A DNA stretch of 64,000 bases from Pseudomonas rhizoryzae (GCF_005250615.1 NZ_SULM01000013.1:108277-172276), one strand, 5' to 3'; shown: positions 37,861 to 47,356, counted from the stretch's first letter. The notes: generated by a model not told the origin, from the sequence alone. Made by a program: numbers and translations.

Positions 37861-38406
37861 ATGTCTCGACGGTTTCTCCGCCCGGCCCTGTTTCTCGCGC
37901 CGCTGCTGCTCGCCGGCCAGGCCTTCGCCCAGTCGGCACCGCCGGCCCAGCAGCAGCCGCCGCAGCCTTCGGTTTCGGAAAAGTACGGTGACTGGCAGAT
38001 GGTCTGCCACATCGCCCGTACCGCGGAGCGCTCCGTGCAGCTGTGCTCCATCACCCAGCAAAAGGACAGCCCTAAGGGCCAGCGCATGCTGGTCACCGAG
38101 CTGCGGCCCAATCGCGACGGGGTGGACGGTATTCTCGTCCTGCCCTTCGGTGTGGCCGTGACCAAGCCGATCTCGCTGCAGGTCGACAAGCGCAGCCCGG
38201 AGAGTCGTCCCTTCCAGACCTGCATCCCCCAGGGCTGCGTGGTGCCGGTGGAATTCGTCGGCGAGGCCTTCAAGCAGCTGCAGCGTGGCAGCCGCCTGAC
38301 CGTGACCACCCCGGTCGCCAATGGCGAGACCGCCAGCGAAAGTCTGTCGCTCAAGGGCTTCTCCAAGGCCTACGACCGCGCCAAGGAACTGACCAAGCCG
38401 TTGTAA
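37861..38406 (+). CDS. Invasion-associated locus B (IalB) family protein
   Basis: A 181-residue secreted protein with signal peptide (FLAPLLLAGQAFAQS) and an IalB domain: KYGDWQMVCHIA, VQLCSITQQKDSPKGQRML, LVLPFGVAVTKPISLQV, FQTCIPQGCVVPVEF. Four cysteines probably form two disulfides. The family is named after Bartonella IalB but is widespread in non-pathogens, where the role is unknown. ATG is chosen after AAGGATCTTTC; the longer open frame overlaps yjdM and is not supported. Confidence 0.88.
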   Translation: MSRRFLRPALFLAPLLLAGQAFAQSAPPAQQQPPQPSVSEKYGDWQMVCHIARTAERSVQLCSITQQKDSPKGQRMLVTELRPNRDGVDGILVLPFGVAVTKPISLQVDKRSPESRPFQTCIPQGCVVPVEFVGEAFKQLQRGSRLTVTTPVANGETASESLSLKGFSKAYDRAKELTKPL

Positions 38407-38411
38407 AGCGG

Positions 38412-39246
38412 TCAGTCCAAAGGCATGTCCGGCTGCTGAGCGGTGCCGCTTGCCGCGGCGCGCTCGACGGCCGCCACCAACGCCAGGGTGCGAGCCGCAT
38501 CCTCGGCGCTCACCAGCGGCGCCTCTTCCCCCCGCGCGACGCGCACGAAGTGCTCCAGTTGCCGGCGCAAGGCTTCATCTGTGGCCGGCACCTGGCTCTG
38601 CGACGCCAAGGGCTGATGCCAACCGGTGCCCGGTTCGGCATAGCGCCAGAGGCGCAACTGCGGCACGCTCAGGGCGCCTTCGGTACCGGCGAACAGATAG
38701 CAGGGCTGGTCGGACTGGCGCGGATAGACCGGATTCTCGCCACTGGTGAGCTCCCAGCTCCAGGGCGCCGCGGCGCCGTCGCTGGCGGTGAGGCTGCCCA
38801 GGGCACCATTGTCGAATTGCAGATTGATCACCGCGCTGTCGGCATTGGCATAGCAGCGCAGGGCGTTTGTGGCGACGGTGGTGGCCGACCAGCACGGGCA
38901 CCCGAGTGGCGCGTTGCGCTGCCAGCAGTCGGGCCACCTCCTCCGGCGTGGTCCCTATCGGTTTCTGCAGCAGCACGGGGATGCCCAACGCCAGGCAATC
39001 CAGGGCGGTGGCGACATGCAGGGCATTGGGATTAGCGACGATCACCGCCTCGGGTCGCACCCTGTCGAGTAGTTGGCGATGATCGCGGAAGGACGGTACC
39101 GCCCACTGCGCGGCCAACTCGGCCGCCGTCGGATCGGGATCGGCTAGGGCGCACAGCTGGGCACTGGAGACGTGCTGCAGATGGTGCAGATGCTGGCGCT
39201 CCATGTTGCCGGCACCGATGAGGGCGATGCGCAGGGCCGCGACCAT
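38412..39246 (-). pseudogene. Gfo/Idh/MocA-type oxidoreductase, internal deletion and frameshift
   Basis: Two pieces of one oxidoreductase lie in different frames. The N-terminal piece starts MVAALRIALIGAGNMERQH (NAD-binding GAGNM), continues through LQKPIGTTPEEVARLL with the family's EKP-like lysine motif, and reaches VLVGHHRRH. The C-terminal piece (ALRCYANADSAVINLQFDNG to the stop at 38412) follows in the other frame. The part that normally lies between, roughly 80-100 residues holding the catalytic His and the start of the C-terminal domain, is missing. The join is near 38868-38876. The product cannot be functional. Both pieces are otherwise well conserved, so the decay is probably recent. 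Confidence 0.85.
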
Positions 39247-39309
39247 GAGAGAACCCCTTGTTGTGGTTATCGAGGTCCATCGACTCTAAGGCGCACGCTA
39301 CCGAACGCG

Positions 39310-40044
39310 TTACTGCACCGGCAGGAAGTTGATGAACAGCAGGCTCTGGGCGTAGTTGACGCCGATGCGCCGGTAGCGCTCGTCGAGCAACTGGGCGAGC
39401 AGATCCAGGCGGGCGACGATCTTGCCGAACTCGGTGGCGAAGCTGAGGTTGCTGCCCTCCTCCGAAATCTCATTGGCGAACAGCAAGGGCTCGCCCGCGG
39501 CATTCTTGCGTTGGCCGAGCAGCCAGGTGGCCTTCTCGATGTTGCGCGCGGCGTTGTTGACGAAGCGCGCATCGACCACGTCGGTGATATAGAACTCGGT
39601 GCGATTGCCATGGGCGGCGATCATCATGCTGCCGATGGCATAGATGAAGGCGCCGACCCGGTCGCCGTGGTAGTCGTCACCCAGGACGAAGCTCAGGGCC
39701 GCCACGTCCTTGCGTCCGCCCAGGGCCGGCAGGCTGCGGCGCTGCTCGATGGCCGTGCGGATCTCACGTTCGGCACTGGCGGCATCCGGCAGACCGGTCT
39801 TTTTCCACTCGGCCGGATTGCGCAGGTAGAGCTTGTTCATCAGCAGATAGAGGCTCTGCAGATTGGCCTGCATGGCGAGGGTGGCCAGGCGGTCGGAGCT
39901 GGTCTGCAGGAATTCGCTGGGCTTGGTCTTGCCGAATTGCTGGGCAATGTCCTGGGCAGTCTGGCTGGAGCAACCAGTCAGGCTCACGACGAGGCCAATC
40001 ACACACCCGAGACGGGCGACGGCTGTGAAGGTAGAGGCAGGCAT
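39310..40044 (-). CDS. Hypothetical lipoprotein
   Basis: A 244-residue protein with a lipoprotein signal (LGCVIGLVVSLTGCSS, lipobox LTGC, Cys at about 24). The rest is mixed helical sequence with no motif I recognise; segments such as FVLGDDYHGDRVGAFIYAIGSMMIAAHG and FVNNAARNIEKATWLLGQR look well folded. Ser after the lipid-anchored Cys predicts sorting to the outer membrane. It is not in an obvious operon with its neighbours. Confidence 0.85.
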   Translation of the reverse strand: MPASTFTAVARLGCVIGLVVSLTGCSSQTAQDIAQQFGKTKPSEFLQTSSDRLATLAMQANLQSLYLLMNKLYLRNPAEWKKTGLPDAASAEREIRTAIEQRRSLPALGGRKDVAALSFVLGDDYHGDRVGAFIYAIGSMMIAAHGNRTEFYITDVVDARFVNNAARNIEKATWLLGQRKNAAGEPLLFANEISEEGSNLSFATEFGKIVARLDLLAQLLDERYRRIGVNYAQSLLFINFLPVQ

Positions 40045-40083
40045 GGGGGCTTCGGCAGCTGAGGGCAGCCGAAGGGTAAGGCC

Positions 40084-40120
40084 TTCCTTGGCCGGCCTGC
40101 TGTGCGGCAGGCCAAGGAAT
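40084..40120 (-). terminator. Hairpin downstream of the mmsA-type gene
   Basis: TTCCTTGGCC and GGCCAAGGAA form a perfect ten-base stem with an internal GC-rich loop, 15-20 bases past the dehydrogenase stop. No strong T run follows on the minus strand; on the plus strand CTTTT follows. It probably marks the end of the bauA-mmsA unit. Confidence 0.5.
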
Positions 40121-40134
40121 GGGCTTTTCGGCGG

Positions 40135-41628
40135 TCAGCCGTTGCTAGGGAAAGCGAACTGCGAGGCCTCTTGGGCCTCGCGTTGCGGCCAGCGTTGAGT
40201 GATGGTCTTGCGGCGGGTGTAGAAGCGTACGCCGTCCGGGCCGTAGGCGTGGAGATCGCCGAACAGCGAGCGTTTCCAGCCGCCGAAGCTGTGGTAGGCC
40301 ACCGGTACCGGCAGGGGTACGTTGATGCCGACCATGCCCACTTCGATCTGATCGGCGAACCGCCGGGCCGCTTCGCCGTCGCGGGTGAAGATGCAGGTGC
40401 CGTTGCCGTATTCGTGGGCATTGATCAGGGCGATGCCCTCGTCCAGGCTCTTGACCCGCACCACGCAGAGCACCGGGCCGAAGATCTCTTCCTGGTAGAT
40501 GCGCATCTCCGGGGTGACCTGGTCGAACAGGCAGCCGCCGAGGAAGAAGCCTTCTGCATGATCGGCCACCTTGAGGCTGCGACCGTCCACCACCAACTTG
40601 GCGCCCGCGGCCACGCCATCGGCGACGTAGCCGGTGACCTTGTCCAGGTGCGCACTGGTAACCAGCGGGCCCATGTCCAGACCGCATTGGGTGCCGGGGC
40701 CGACCTTGAGCTTCTCGATCTCCGGCACCAGCCGGGCGATCAGGGCATCGGCGACCTGATCACCGACGCAGACCGCCACCGAGATGGCCATGCAGCGTTC
40801 GCCGCAGGAGCCGTAGGCGGCACCCATCAGCGCATTGACGGTGTTGCCGAGGTCGGCGTCGGGCATGACCACCGCATGGTTCTTGGCCCCGCCCAGGGCC
40901 TGGACGCGCTTGCCCTTGGCGGTGCCGCGGGCATAGATGTATTCGGCGATGGGGGTGGAGCCGACGAAGCTCAGCGCCTTGACCTCGGGGGCGTCGAGCA
41001 GGCCGTCCACGGCTTCCTTGTCGCCATGCACCACGTTGAGCACGCCCTTGGGCAGGCCGGCTTCCTCGAACAGCTGGGCGATGGCCAGGGTGGAGCTGGG
41101 ATCCCGCTCGCTGGGCTTCAAGATGAAGGTGTTGCCGCAGGCGATGGCCAACGGATACATCCACAGCGGCACCATGGCCGGGAAGTTGAACGGGGTGATG
41201 CCGGCGACCACGCCCAGGGGCTGGAAGTCGGACCAGGTGTCGATGCTGGGGCCGGCGTTGCGGTTGTATTCGCCCTTGAGCAGCTCGGGGGCGGCGGTGG
41301 CGTATTCGACGTTCTCGATGCCACGGCGCAGTTCACCGGCGGCGTCTTCCAGGGTCTTGCCGTGTTCTTCGCTGATCAGCTGGACCAGGCGCGCTTCGTT
41401 GCTTTCCAGCAGTTGCTTGAAGCGGAACAGCACCTGGGCACGCTTGGCCGGTGGGGTGTTGCGCCAGGCCGGATAGGCGGCCTGGGCGGCGTCGATGGCC
41501 TGCTGCAGGGTGGCGGCATCGGCCAGGGGCACTTCGCGGATCACCGCGCCGGTGGAGGGGTTGTAGACCGGTGCGCGGCGGCTGCCACCGTCGACCAGTT
41601 GGCCGCCGATGAGATGCTTGAGGCTCAT
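40135..41628 (-). CDS. CoA-acylating (methyl)malonate-semialdehyde dehydrogenase, BauC/MmsA family
   Basis: It oxidises malonate semialdehyde or methylmalonate semialdehyde with NAD and CoA to acetyl-CoA or propionyl-CoA plus CO2. The 497-residue aldehyde dehydrogenase has the family-specific GGAKNH at about 246-251 in place of the usual ELGGK/N, and the catalytic Cys in GSCGERCMA (Cys279). It lies 58 bases after a bauA-type aminotransferase, so malonate semialdehyde from beta-alanine is the likely substrate, as for P. aeruginosa BauC. MmsA of valine breakdown is the alternative; no mmsB is adjacent. Confidence 0.93.
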   Translation of the reverse strand: MSLKHLIGGQLVDGGSRRAPVYNPSTGAVIREVPLADAATLQQAIDAAQAAYPAWRNTPPAKRAQVLFRFKQLLESNEARLVQLISEEHGKTLEDAAGELRRGIENVEYATAAPELLKGEYNRNAGPSIDTWSDFQPLGVVAGITPFNFPAMVPLWMYPLAIACGNTFILKPSERDPSSTLAIAQLFEEAGLPKGVLNVVHGDKEAVDGLLDAPEVKALSFVGSTPIAEYIYARGTAKGKRVQALGGAKNHAVVMPDADLGNTVNALMGAAYGSCGERCMAISVAVCVGDQVADALIARLVPEIEKLKVGPGTQCGLDMGPLVTSAHLDKVTGYVADGVAAGAKLVVDGRSLKVADHAEGFFLGGCLFDQVTPEMRIYQEEIFGPVLCVVRVKSLDEGIALINAHEYGNGTCIFTRDGEAARRFADQIEVGMVGINVPLPVPVAYHSFGGWKRSLFGDLHAYGPDGVRFYTRRKTITQRWPQREAQEASQFAFPSNG

Positions 41629-41685
41629 GAAGGGACTCCTTGTACGAGAGGCGGGCGCTCCGCAGCGGGAGCGCCGGAAAGGGGA

Positions 41686-43032
41686 TCAGTCGAGGCGGTT
41701 GAGGACATCGCCGACGGCGGCGAAGACGCGATCCAGGTCCTCGATCTTGGCGTTGAAGGTGGGCCCGAATTGCAGGGTGTCGCCGCCGAAGCGGACATAG
41801 AAACCGGCCTTCCACAGGGCGATGCCGGCCTCGAAGGGACGGATCACCGCATCGCCATCGCGCGGGGCGAGCTGAAGAGCGCCGGCCAGGCCGCAGTTAC
41901 GGATATCTACCACGTGCTTGGCACCCTTGAGGCCATGCAGCGAGGCTTCGAACTTGGGCGCCAGTTCGGCGGCCTGCTGCACCAGGTTTTCCCGCTCCAG
42001 CAGTTCCAGCGCCGCCAGGCCCGCGGCGCAGGCGACCGGGTGCGCCGAATAGGTGTAGCCATGGGGGAACTCGACCATGTGCTCGGGCGTGGCCTGGTTC
42101 ATGAAGGTGTCGTAGATGGCGCTGCTGGCGATCACCGCGCCCAGGGGTACGGCGCCGTTGGTGACCTGCTTGGCCACGTTCATGAGGTCCGGCGTCACGC
42201 CGAAGAATTCGGCGCCGGTGTGGCGACCCATGCGGCCGAAGGCGGTGATGACCTCGTCGAAGATCAGCAGGATGTCGTGCTGGGTGCAGATCTCACGCAG
42301 GCGCTGCAGATAGCCCACCGGCGGCACGATCACCCCGGCCGAACCGGACATGGGCTCGACGATGACGGCGGCGATGTTGGAGGCGTCATGCAGCTCGATC
42401 AGCTTGAGCAGCTCGTTGGCCAGCTCGACGCCACCAGTCTCGGCCATGCCCTTGGTGAAGGCCAGGCCGGGTTGCAGGGTGTGCGGCAAGTGATCGACGT
42501 CCATGAAGGAGCCGTACAGCTTCCGGTTGCCACCGATGCCGCCCAGGCTGGTGCCGGCGATGTTGACGCCGTGGTAGCCACGGGCCCGGCCGATCAGCTT
42601 GGTCTTGGCCGGTTGGCCCTTGATGCGCCAGTAGGCGCGGGCCAGTTTGACCGAGGTGTCGGCGCTCTCGGAGCCCGAACCGGTGAAGAAGACGTGATCG
42701 AGGCCGGCCGGCGTCAGCTCGGCCATCTTCTCAGCCAGTTGGAAGGACAGCGGATGGCCGTACTGGAAGCCCGGCGAATAATCGAGGGTGCCCAGTTGGC
42801 GCGCCACGGCCTCCTGGATCTCCCGGCGCGAGTGACCGGCGCCGCAGGTCCAGAGGCCGGAGAGGCTGTCATAGATGCGCCGGCCCTGGTCGTCCGTCAG
42901 CCAACTGCCCTCGGCGGCCACTACGATACGCGGGTCCTTCTGGAAAGCGCGATTGGCAGTGAAGGGCATCCAGTGGGCGCGCAGGTTGAGCTGGGCAGCG
43001 ACGGGTGGGGTAACGGTCAGCGGCTGATTCAT
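41686..43032 (-). CDS. bauA: Beta-alanine--pyruvate aminotransferase
   Basis: A class III omega-aminotransferase of 448 residues that moves the amino group of beta-alanine to pyruvate, giving malonate semialdehyde. It has FFTGSGSESADTSVKLARAYW, ARGYHGVNIAGTS, IFDEVITAFGRMGR (PLP Asp259) and the PLP-lysine segment AKQVTNGAVPLGAV (Lys288). The ATG starting MNQPLTVTPP is chosen over a 26-codon extension without a ribosome site. It sits first in a two-gene unit with the CoA-acylating dehydrogenase. The bauB and bauD genes of P. aeruginosa are absent. Confidence 0.94.
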   Translation of the reverse strand: MNQPLTVTPPVAAQLNLRAHWMPFTANRAFQKDPRIVVAAEGSWLTDDQGRRIYDSLSGLWTCGAGHSRREIQEAVARQLGTLDYSPGFQYGHPLSFQLAEKMAELTPAGLDHVFFTGSGSESADTSVKLARAYWRIKGQPAKTKLIGRARGYHGVNIAGTSLGGIGGNRKLYGSFMDVDHLPHTLQPGLAFTKGMAETGGVELANELLKLIELHDASNIAAVIVEPMSGSAGVIVPPVGYLQRLREICTQHDILLIFDEVITAFGRMGRHTGAEFFGVTPDLMNVAKQVTNGAVPLGAVIASSAIYDTFMNQATPEHMVEFPHGYTYSAHPVACAAGLAALELLERENLVQQAAELAPKFEASLHGLKGAKHVVDIRNCGLAGALQLAPRDGDAVIRPFEAGIALWKAGFYVRFGGDTLQFGPTFNAKIEDLDRVFAAVGDVLNRLD

Positions 43033-43498
43033 GACGAGGGCTCGGGCGGGGACAGTGAATCCGCAGAGTGCGCCAGGTCTTGCGTGAGTTAAATGATTTT
43101 TTTCTTGCACTTACAGGCAAAAAAACTCAACAAAAGAGTGAAGTCCTTATGTGGGCTGCAGCAGTGGCTCCCTCTTTCCATGCCTGTGCACCTCTTGGAA
43201 AACACCCATGCGAGAGCGGTCGAGACGTCTGCTGCCACATCGTGGAAACATGCAGAAAAGAATAAAAATGAATGAAAATCAGTCACCTGCTTGAAACGTC
43301 TTAAGCTAACCACCCGCCGCTGTAGTCCCGTGGCGCCGAGGCCCCTCGCCTCACCTCTCTTCCCGGCGCGTAGTCCTGCCGGGCGCGGTAGCCTGTCCGC
43401 CGTCTCTGCCGCGTAGCCCATCCCATCCGCTGTTCGTGCCCGTGCCCCTCTCTCGAGGCGTAGCGCGTGGCTAGCCTATTCCTCAAGGAAATCTCCCC
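43033..43498. other. Divergent control region between bauA and the acyltransferase
   Basis: A 466-base region without a credible gene. Two AT-rich patches (about 43085-43150 and 43255-43315) stand in otherwise GC-rich DNA and probably hold the promoters of bauA (minus) and the acyltransferase (plus). I cannot assign -35/-10 boxes with confidence. A 110-codon minus-strand frame across it has no ribosome site and no family look. Confidence 0.6.
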
Positions 43499-44497
43499 AT
43501 GCTGATTCAGCTCAACTGGATCCGCGGCCTGGCGGCCGTTCTCATCGTGTTCCACCATATGACCGTGGGCAGCTACCAGACCACCGAACACCAGCAGCTC
43601 GCCCTGAATCTGCTGTCGCTGGAAACCACCTGTATCTTCGTCGCACTCTCGGGCTTCTTCTTTCGCTATAACCTCGGCAAGTACAGCTATCGGGTCTACC
43701 TGGGCAAGAAGCTGCAAAACGTCATCCTGCCCTATCTGCTGATCTCGATCCCCGCCGTGCTGCTCTATGTCTCCGGACTCAAGCAGGAGCACGAGTGGAT
43801 CGACATGAATGCCTTCCATGACTGGCCGCCCTTCGCCCAGACCAGTCTGCTGCTGGCCACCGGCGCTCATCTAGGCCCGCTGTGGTTCATCCCGGCGCTG
43901 ACGCTGATCTTCCTATTGGCGCCAGCCCTCGAATGGCTGGTTGAGCGTGGCCTGCTACCCGCCGCGACCCTGGTCGGCCTGCTCTATTTCCTGATTTCCG
44001 AGCGCCCGGCCAACGATGCCGATCCGCTGTTGGCGGCGCTGCATTTCCTGCCGATCTACCTGTGCGGCATGCTGGCCTGCGAGCAGCGCGAGCGTCTGCA
44101 ACGGCCCCAGGCGCGCTACTGGTTGCTGGCCGCCCTACTGCTGCTGAGTGGCGCGGCGGTGCTGGACAGCGCCTTCTACGGCCTGCAGAAACTGACGCTG
44201 TGTCTGCTGCTGTTCGCCGTGTTCAGCCAGCAGATCGAGGCGCCAGGCCGTACCGAAGGTCGCCTGAAGAAGGGGATGGCCCTGCTCGGTGCCTACAGCT
44301 TCGCCATCTACTTCCTGCACGGCTATCTGGCTGGCGCCTATCGGGTACTGGGGCGCCTGCTGGGTGAGCAGAATTTCGCCCAGTACCTGGGTACCCGCCT
44401 CTGCCTGACGCTGATCACCTTGCTCGCCTGCATCGCCGCGGTCTGGGTGGTCAAGCAACTCGCCCGCCAGCGCAGCCGGGTACTGATCGGCGCCTGA
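43499..44497 (+). CDS. Acyltransferase 3 family membrane protein
   Basis: A 332-residue integral membrane protein with about ten hydrophobic helices. It begins LNWIRGLAAVLIVFHHMTVG, the acyltransferase-3 signature with the RG pair and catalytic His, and has GPLWFIPALTLIFLLAP and AIYFLHGYLAG further on. Such enzymes O-acetylate or otherwise acylate surface sugars, peptidoglycan or secreted compounds. The substrate is not clear; with so few O-antigen genes in the window, surface sugar decoration is only a guess. CTCAAGGAAATCTCCCC precedes the ATG. Confidence 0.88.
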   Translation: MLIQLNWIRGLAAVLIVFHHMTVGSYQTTEHQQLALNLLSLETTCIFVALSGFFFRYNLGKYSYRVYLGKKLQNVILPYLLISIPAVLLYVSGLKQEHEWIDMNAFHDWPPFAQTSLLLATGAHLGPLWFIPALTLIFLLAPALEWLVERGLLPAATLVGLLYFLISERPANDADPLLAALHFLPIYLCGMLACEQRERLQRPQARYWLLAALLLLSGAAVLDSAFYGLQKLTLCLLLFAVFSQQIEAPGRTEGRLKKGMALLGAYSFAIYFLHGYLAGAYRVLGRLLGEQNFAQYLGTRLCLTLITLLACIAAVWVVKQLARQRSRVLIGA

Positions 44498-44559
44498 GGT
44501 CGGTCGCTGGCGCCCATCCAGGCGGGGCCTTATGCTGACGCGCATTTGCGGTGGCAGTC

Positions 44560-45480
44560 ATGAAGACGACGCGCAAGGCCCTGCTCGCCCAAGTCGGCGA
44601 TTTCGAGATCCGTCTGCTTCGGCTGTTCAAGACGGTGGTGGAATGCGGCAGCTTCACCGCCGCCGAAGGCCGGCTGGGCATCACCCGCTCGGCCATCAGC
44701 CTGCATATGAACGATCTGGAGAAGCGCCTCGGCATGCGCCTCTGCCAACGTGGCCGCGCCGGTTTTTCCCTGACCGATGAAGGCCGTGAGGTGCTCAAGG
44801 CCAGTCAGTCGCTGTTCGCCGCCCTGGAGGGCTTTCGCAGCGAGGTCAACCAGTTGCACCAGCACCTGCGCGGCGAGCTGAATCTGGGCATCATCAACAA
44901 CCTGGTCACCCAGCCGCGCATGCGCATCACCCATGCCCTGGCCGCCCTCAAGCGCGCGGCGCCGGGGGTGGTGGTGAACATCGGCATGACCCTGCCCGGC
45001 GAGATCGAGACCGGCGTGCTGGACGGCCATCTGCACCTGGGGGTGCTGCCGCTGATCAATGCCCTGGCCGGCCTGGACTACCTGCCGCTCTACGAGGAGC
45101 GCGCCTTGCTCTATTGCAGCCGCGCCCATCCGCTGTTCGCGGTGGCCGATGAAGCGCTGGACGAGCGCGTCCTGGCGGCCCAGGACGCGGTCGGGCCCAA
45201 TCACCTGCTCAACCAGGACGGCCACGAACGTCATGCCGCGCTGAATTGCACCGCGCGTGCCTCGGATCGCGAAGGCGTGGCTTTTCTCATCCTCACGGGC
45301 TGCTATATCGGCTATCTGCCCGATCATGTCGCCCAGCCCTGGGTGGCGCAGGGCCAATTACGCGCCTTGAATCCCGAGCGTTTCCACTTCGACACCACCC
45401 TGGCCGCCGTCACCCGCAAGGGCCGGCGACCGAATCTGGTGCTGGAACGCTTTCTCGAAGCCCTGGCGGAAACGGTCTGA
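44560..45480 (+). CDS. LysR family regulator (BauR candidate)
   Basis: A 306-residue LysR regulator. The N-terminal winged HTH shows LRLFKTVVECGSFTAAEGRLGITRSAISLHMNDLEKRLGMRL, followed by a substrate-binding domain of two lobes. Start ATG chosen; a GTG three codons earlier is possible. In P. aeruginosa the LysR gene bauR adjoins bauABCD. Here an acyltransferase lies between bauA and this gene, so BauR identity is possible but unproven. It lies on the same strand as the acyltransferase, 62 bases after it. Confidence 0.88.
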   Translation: MKTTRKALLAQVGDFEIRLLRLFKTVVECGSFTAAEGRLGITRSAISLHMNDLEKRLGMRLCQRGRAGFSLTDEGREVLKASQSLFAALEGFRSEVNQLHQHLRGELNLGIINNLVTQPRMRITHALAALKRAAPGVVVNIGMTLPGEIETGVLDGHLHLGVLPLINALAGLDYLPLYEERALLYCSRAHPLFAVADEALDERVLAAQDAVGPNHLLNQDGHERHAALNCTARASDREGVAFLILTGCYIGYLPDHVAQPWVAQGQLRALNPERFHFDTTLAAVTRKGRRPNLVLERFLEALAETV

Positions 45481-45486
45481 GCTGGT

Positions 45487-46215
45487 CTAGTTGGCGCTGC
45501 GGGTGGGGCGGACGACGATCTCGTTGACGTCCACATCATCCGGCTGCTCGATGGCATAGCGCACCGCCCGGGCGATGGCATCGGGCTGCAGGGCGATGGC
45601 GCGGTAGCTGTCCATCATCGCCCGCGCCGCAGGATCGCTGATGGTCGAGGCCAGTTCGCTTTCCACCACGCCCGGGTGGATGCAGGTGACGCGCAGATCG
45701 TCGCGCTCCTGGCGCAGCCCTTCGGAGATCGCCCGCACCGCGTGCTTGGTGGCGCAATAGACCGCCGCGGTGGGCACCACCGACAGGGCGCCGATGGAGC
45801 CCAGGTTGATGACGTGGCCGGCGCCGCGAGCGGTGAATTCCGGCAGCACTGCGGCGATACCGTTGAGCACGCCCTTGATGTTGACGTCGACCATCTGCAT
45901 CCACTCCTCGGTCTTGAGCGACGCCAAGGGCGACAGCGGCATGATCCCGGCGTTGTTGACGATGACGTCCACCCGCCCCCAGCGCTCGCGGGCCGCCTCG
46001 GCGAAGGCGGCAACGTCGGCGGTATCGGTGACGTCCAATTGGCGGTAGGCGGCCTCGCCACCCGCGGCGTTGATCTCGGCCGCCAGGGCCTCCAGCCGTT
46101 CGCGGCGGCGCGCGCCGAGCAGCAGCTTGCAGCCGGCCGCGCCCAGTTCACGGGCGATGCCCGCGCCTATGCCGCTGGAGGCGCCGGTGATGAGTACGAC
46201 CTTGTCGATAGCCAT
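45487..46215 (-). CDS. Short-chain dehydrogenase/reductase
   Basis: A classical SDR of 242 residues: LITGASSGIGAGIA at the N-terminus for NADP binding, with ARRRER just after the second strand favouring NADP; VIVNNAGIMPL; and the catalytic YCATK with upstream Ser in NLGSIGALSVV. It belongs to the YdfG/serine-dehydrogenase-like group often acting on small hydroxy acids or aldehydes; the substrate is unknown. It is divergent from a LysR gene that probably controls it. Confidence 0.92.
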   Translation of the reverse strand: MAIDKVVLITGASSGIGAGIARELGAAGCKLLLGARRRERLEALAAEINAAGGEAAYRQLDVTDTADVAAFAEAARERWGRVDVIVNNAGIMPLSPLASLKTEEWMQMVDVNIKGVLNGIAAVLPEFTARGAGHVINLGSIGALSVVPTAAVYCATKHAVRAISEGLRQERDDLRVTCIHPGVVESELASTISDPAARAMMDSYRAIALQPDAIARAVRYAIEQPDDVDVNEIVVRPTRSAN

Positions 46216-46380
46216 GCAGGAATCCTCTGTGATGGTTTGGAGCCCCTGAGCGGTAAGCCGCCTGCTACCTGCACCCCGGTACCAGGGAGGTAGCGGTCAA
46301 GGGTTGCCACCACCTTAGCCATCGCCCATTGTCGTGATAACTCCCCCATTCCTGACCGACGTGGTTAGCTGGACTTACCA

Positions 46381-47283
46381 ATGCCAACCGATCTGAATCT
46401 ACTCAAGGTCTTCGTCGTGGTGGCCACGGCCGAGAACTTCCGCGTGGCGGCCGATCGCCTGGGCGTCAGCCGCTCCGCGGTCAGCCAGGCCATCCGCCGG
46501 CTGGAAGACGAATTGGGCAGTTCCCTGGTGCAGCGCACCACCCGCAGCGTGCGCCTGACCGAAGCTGGCGAACGCCTGCATCGGCAGGTGGCTGGCCCCC
46601 TGTCTGGCCTGCTCGGCGCCCTGGACGAGGCGAGCCACGCCGGACCACCCCGGGGGCTGTTGCGGGTCGCGGTGACCTCCATCGCCGAGCGCTTTCTCGA
46701 CGGGCCGCTGCTGGCGGGATTCGTCGAGGCCTATCCCGAGGTGACCCTGGACATCACCGTTACCGATGAGGAATTCGATATCGTCGCCCGCGGCTTCGAC
46801 GCCGGGGTACGGCTGGGCGAGGTGATCGAGCAGGACATGATCGCCGTTGCGGTGACCGGCGAGCAGCGCGAGGTGGCGGTGGCGACGCCGGACTATTTCG
46901 CCCGCCATGGGCGTCCGGCCCATCCACGCGAATTGGCGGACCACCGCTGCATCGGCTGGCGCCCGTCACCGGAGGTGGCGCCCTGGCGCTGGGAGTTCAG
47001 CGAAGCGGGCCGCGCCTTCGATGTGGCGGTATCACCGCGGATCACCACCAACGACATGCTGCTGATGATCCGCACGGCGCTGGCCGGCGGTGGCATCACC
47101 TTCGGCATGGAGGACACCTTCCGGCCCTATCTGCAGCGCGGCGAGCTGGAACAGGTGCTGGAGGATTATCTGCCGCCCTTTCCGGGGTTCTATCTCTACT
47201 ATCCGAGCCGGCACAACCTGGCGCCCAAGTTGCGGGCACTGGTGGAGCATGTACGGCGGTATCGGGAGGCGAACGGGGGATAG
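46381..47283 (+). CDS. LysR family regulator divergent from the SDR gene
   Basis: A 300-residue LysR protein of the CrgA/DsdC-like group. The HTH is LLKVFVVVATAENFRVAADRLGVSRSAVSQAIRRLEDELG; the effector domain has the RGFDAGVRLGEVIEQDMIAV segment common in regulators of neighbouring SDR genes. The 165-base gap to the divergent SDR gene (46216-46380) would hold its operator. Regulation of the SDR gene is inferred from this layout. Confidence 0.93.
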   Translation: MPTDLNLLKVFVVVATAENFRVAADRLGVSRSAVSQAIRRLEDELGSSLVQRTTRSVRLTEAGERLHRQVAGPLSGLLGALDEASHAGPPRGLLRVAVTSIAERFLDGPLLAGFVEAYPEVTLDITVTDEEFDIVARGFDAGVRLGEVIEQDMIAVAVTGEQREVAVATPDYFARHGRPAHPRELADHRCIGWRPSPEVAPWRWEFSEAGRAFDVAVSPRITTNDMLLMIRTALAGGGITFGMEDTFRPYLQRGELEQVLEDYLPPFPGFYLYYPSRHNLAPKLRALVEHVRRYREANGG

Positions 47284-47356
47284 CGTTGGGAGGTGGGGCT
47301 GCCCTCTCCCCGGCCCTCTCCCCGAGGGAGAGGGGGCGTACCGCTTGAGCTCAGGC

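Noticed and set aside
40102..43092. 996-codon plus-strand open frame
   Set aside because: It spans the antisense of two convincing enzymes (the mmsA-type dehydrogenase and bauA) and the gap between them. It is a composition artefact.
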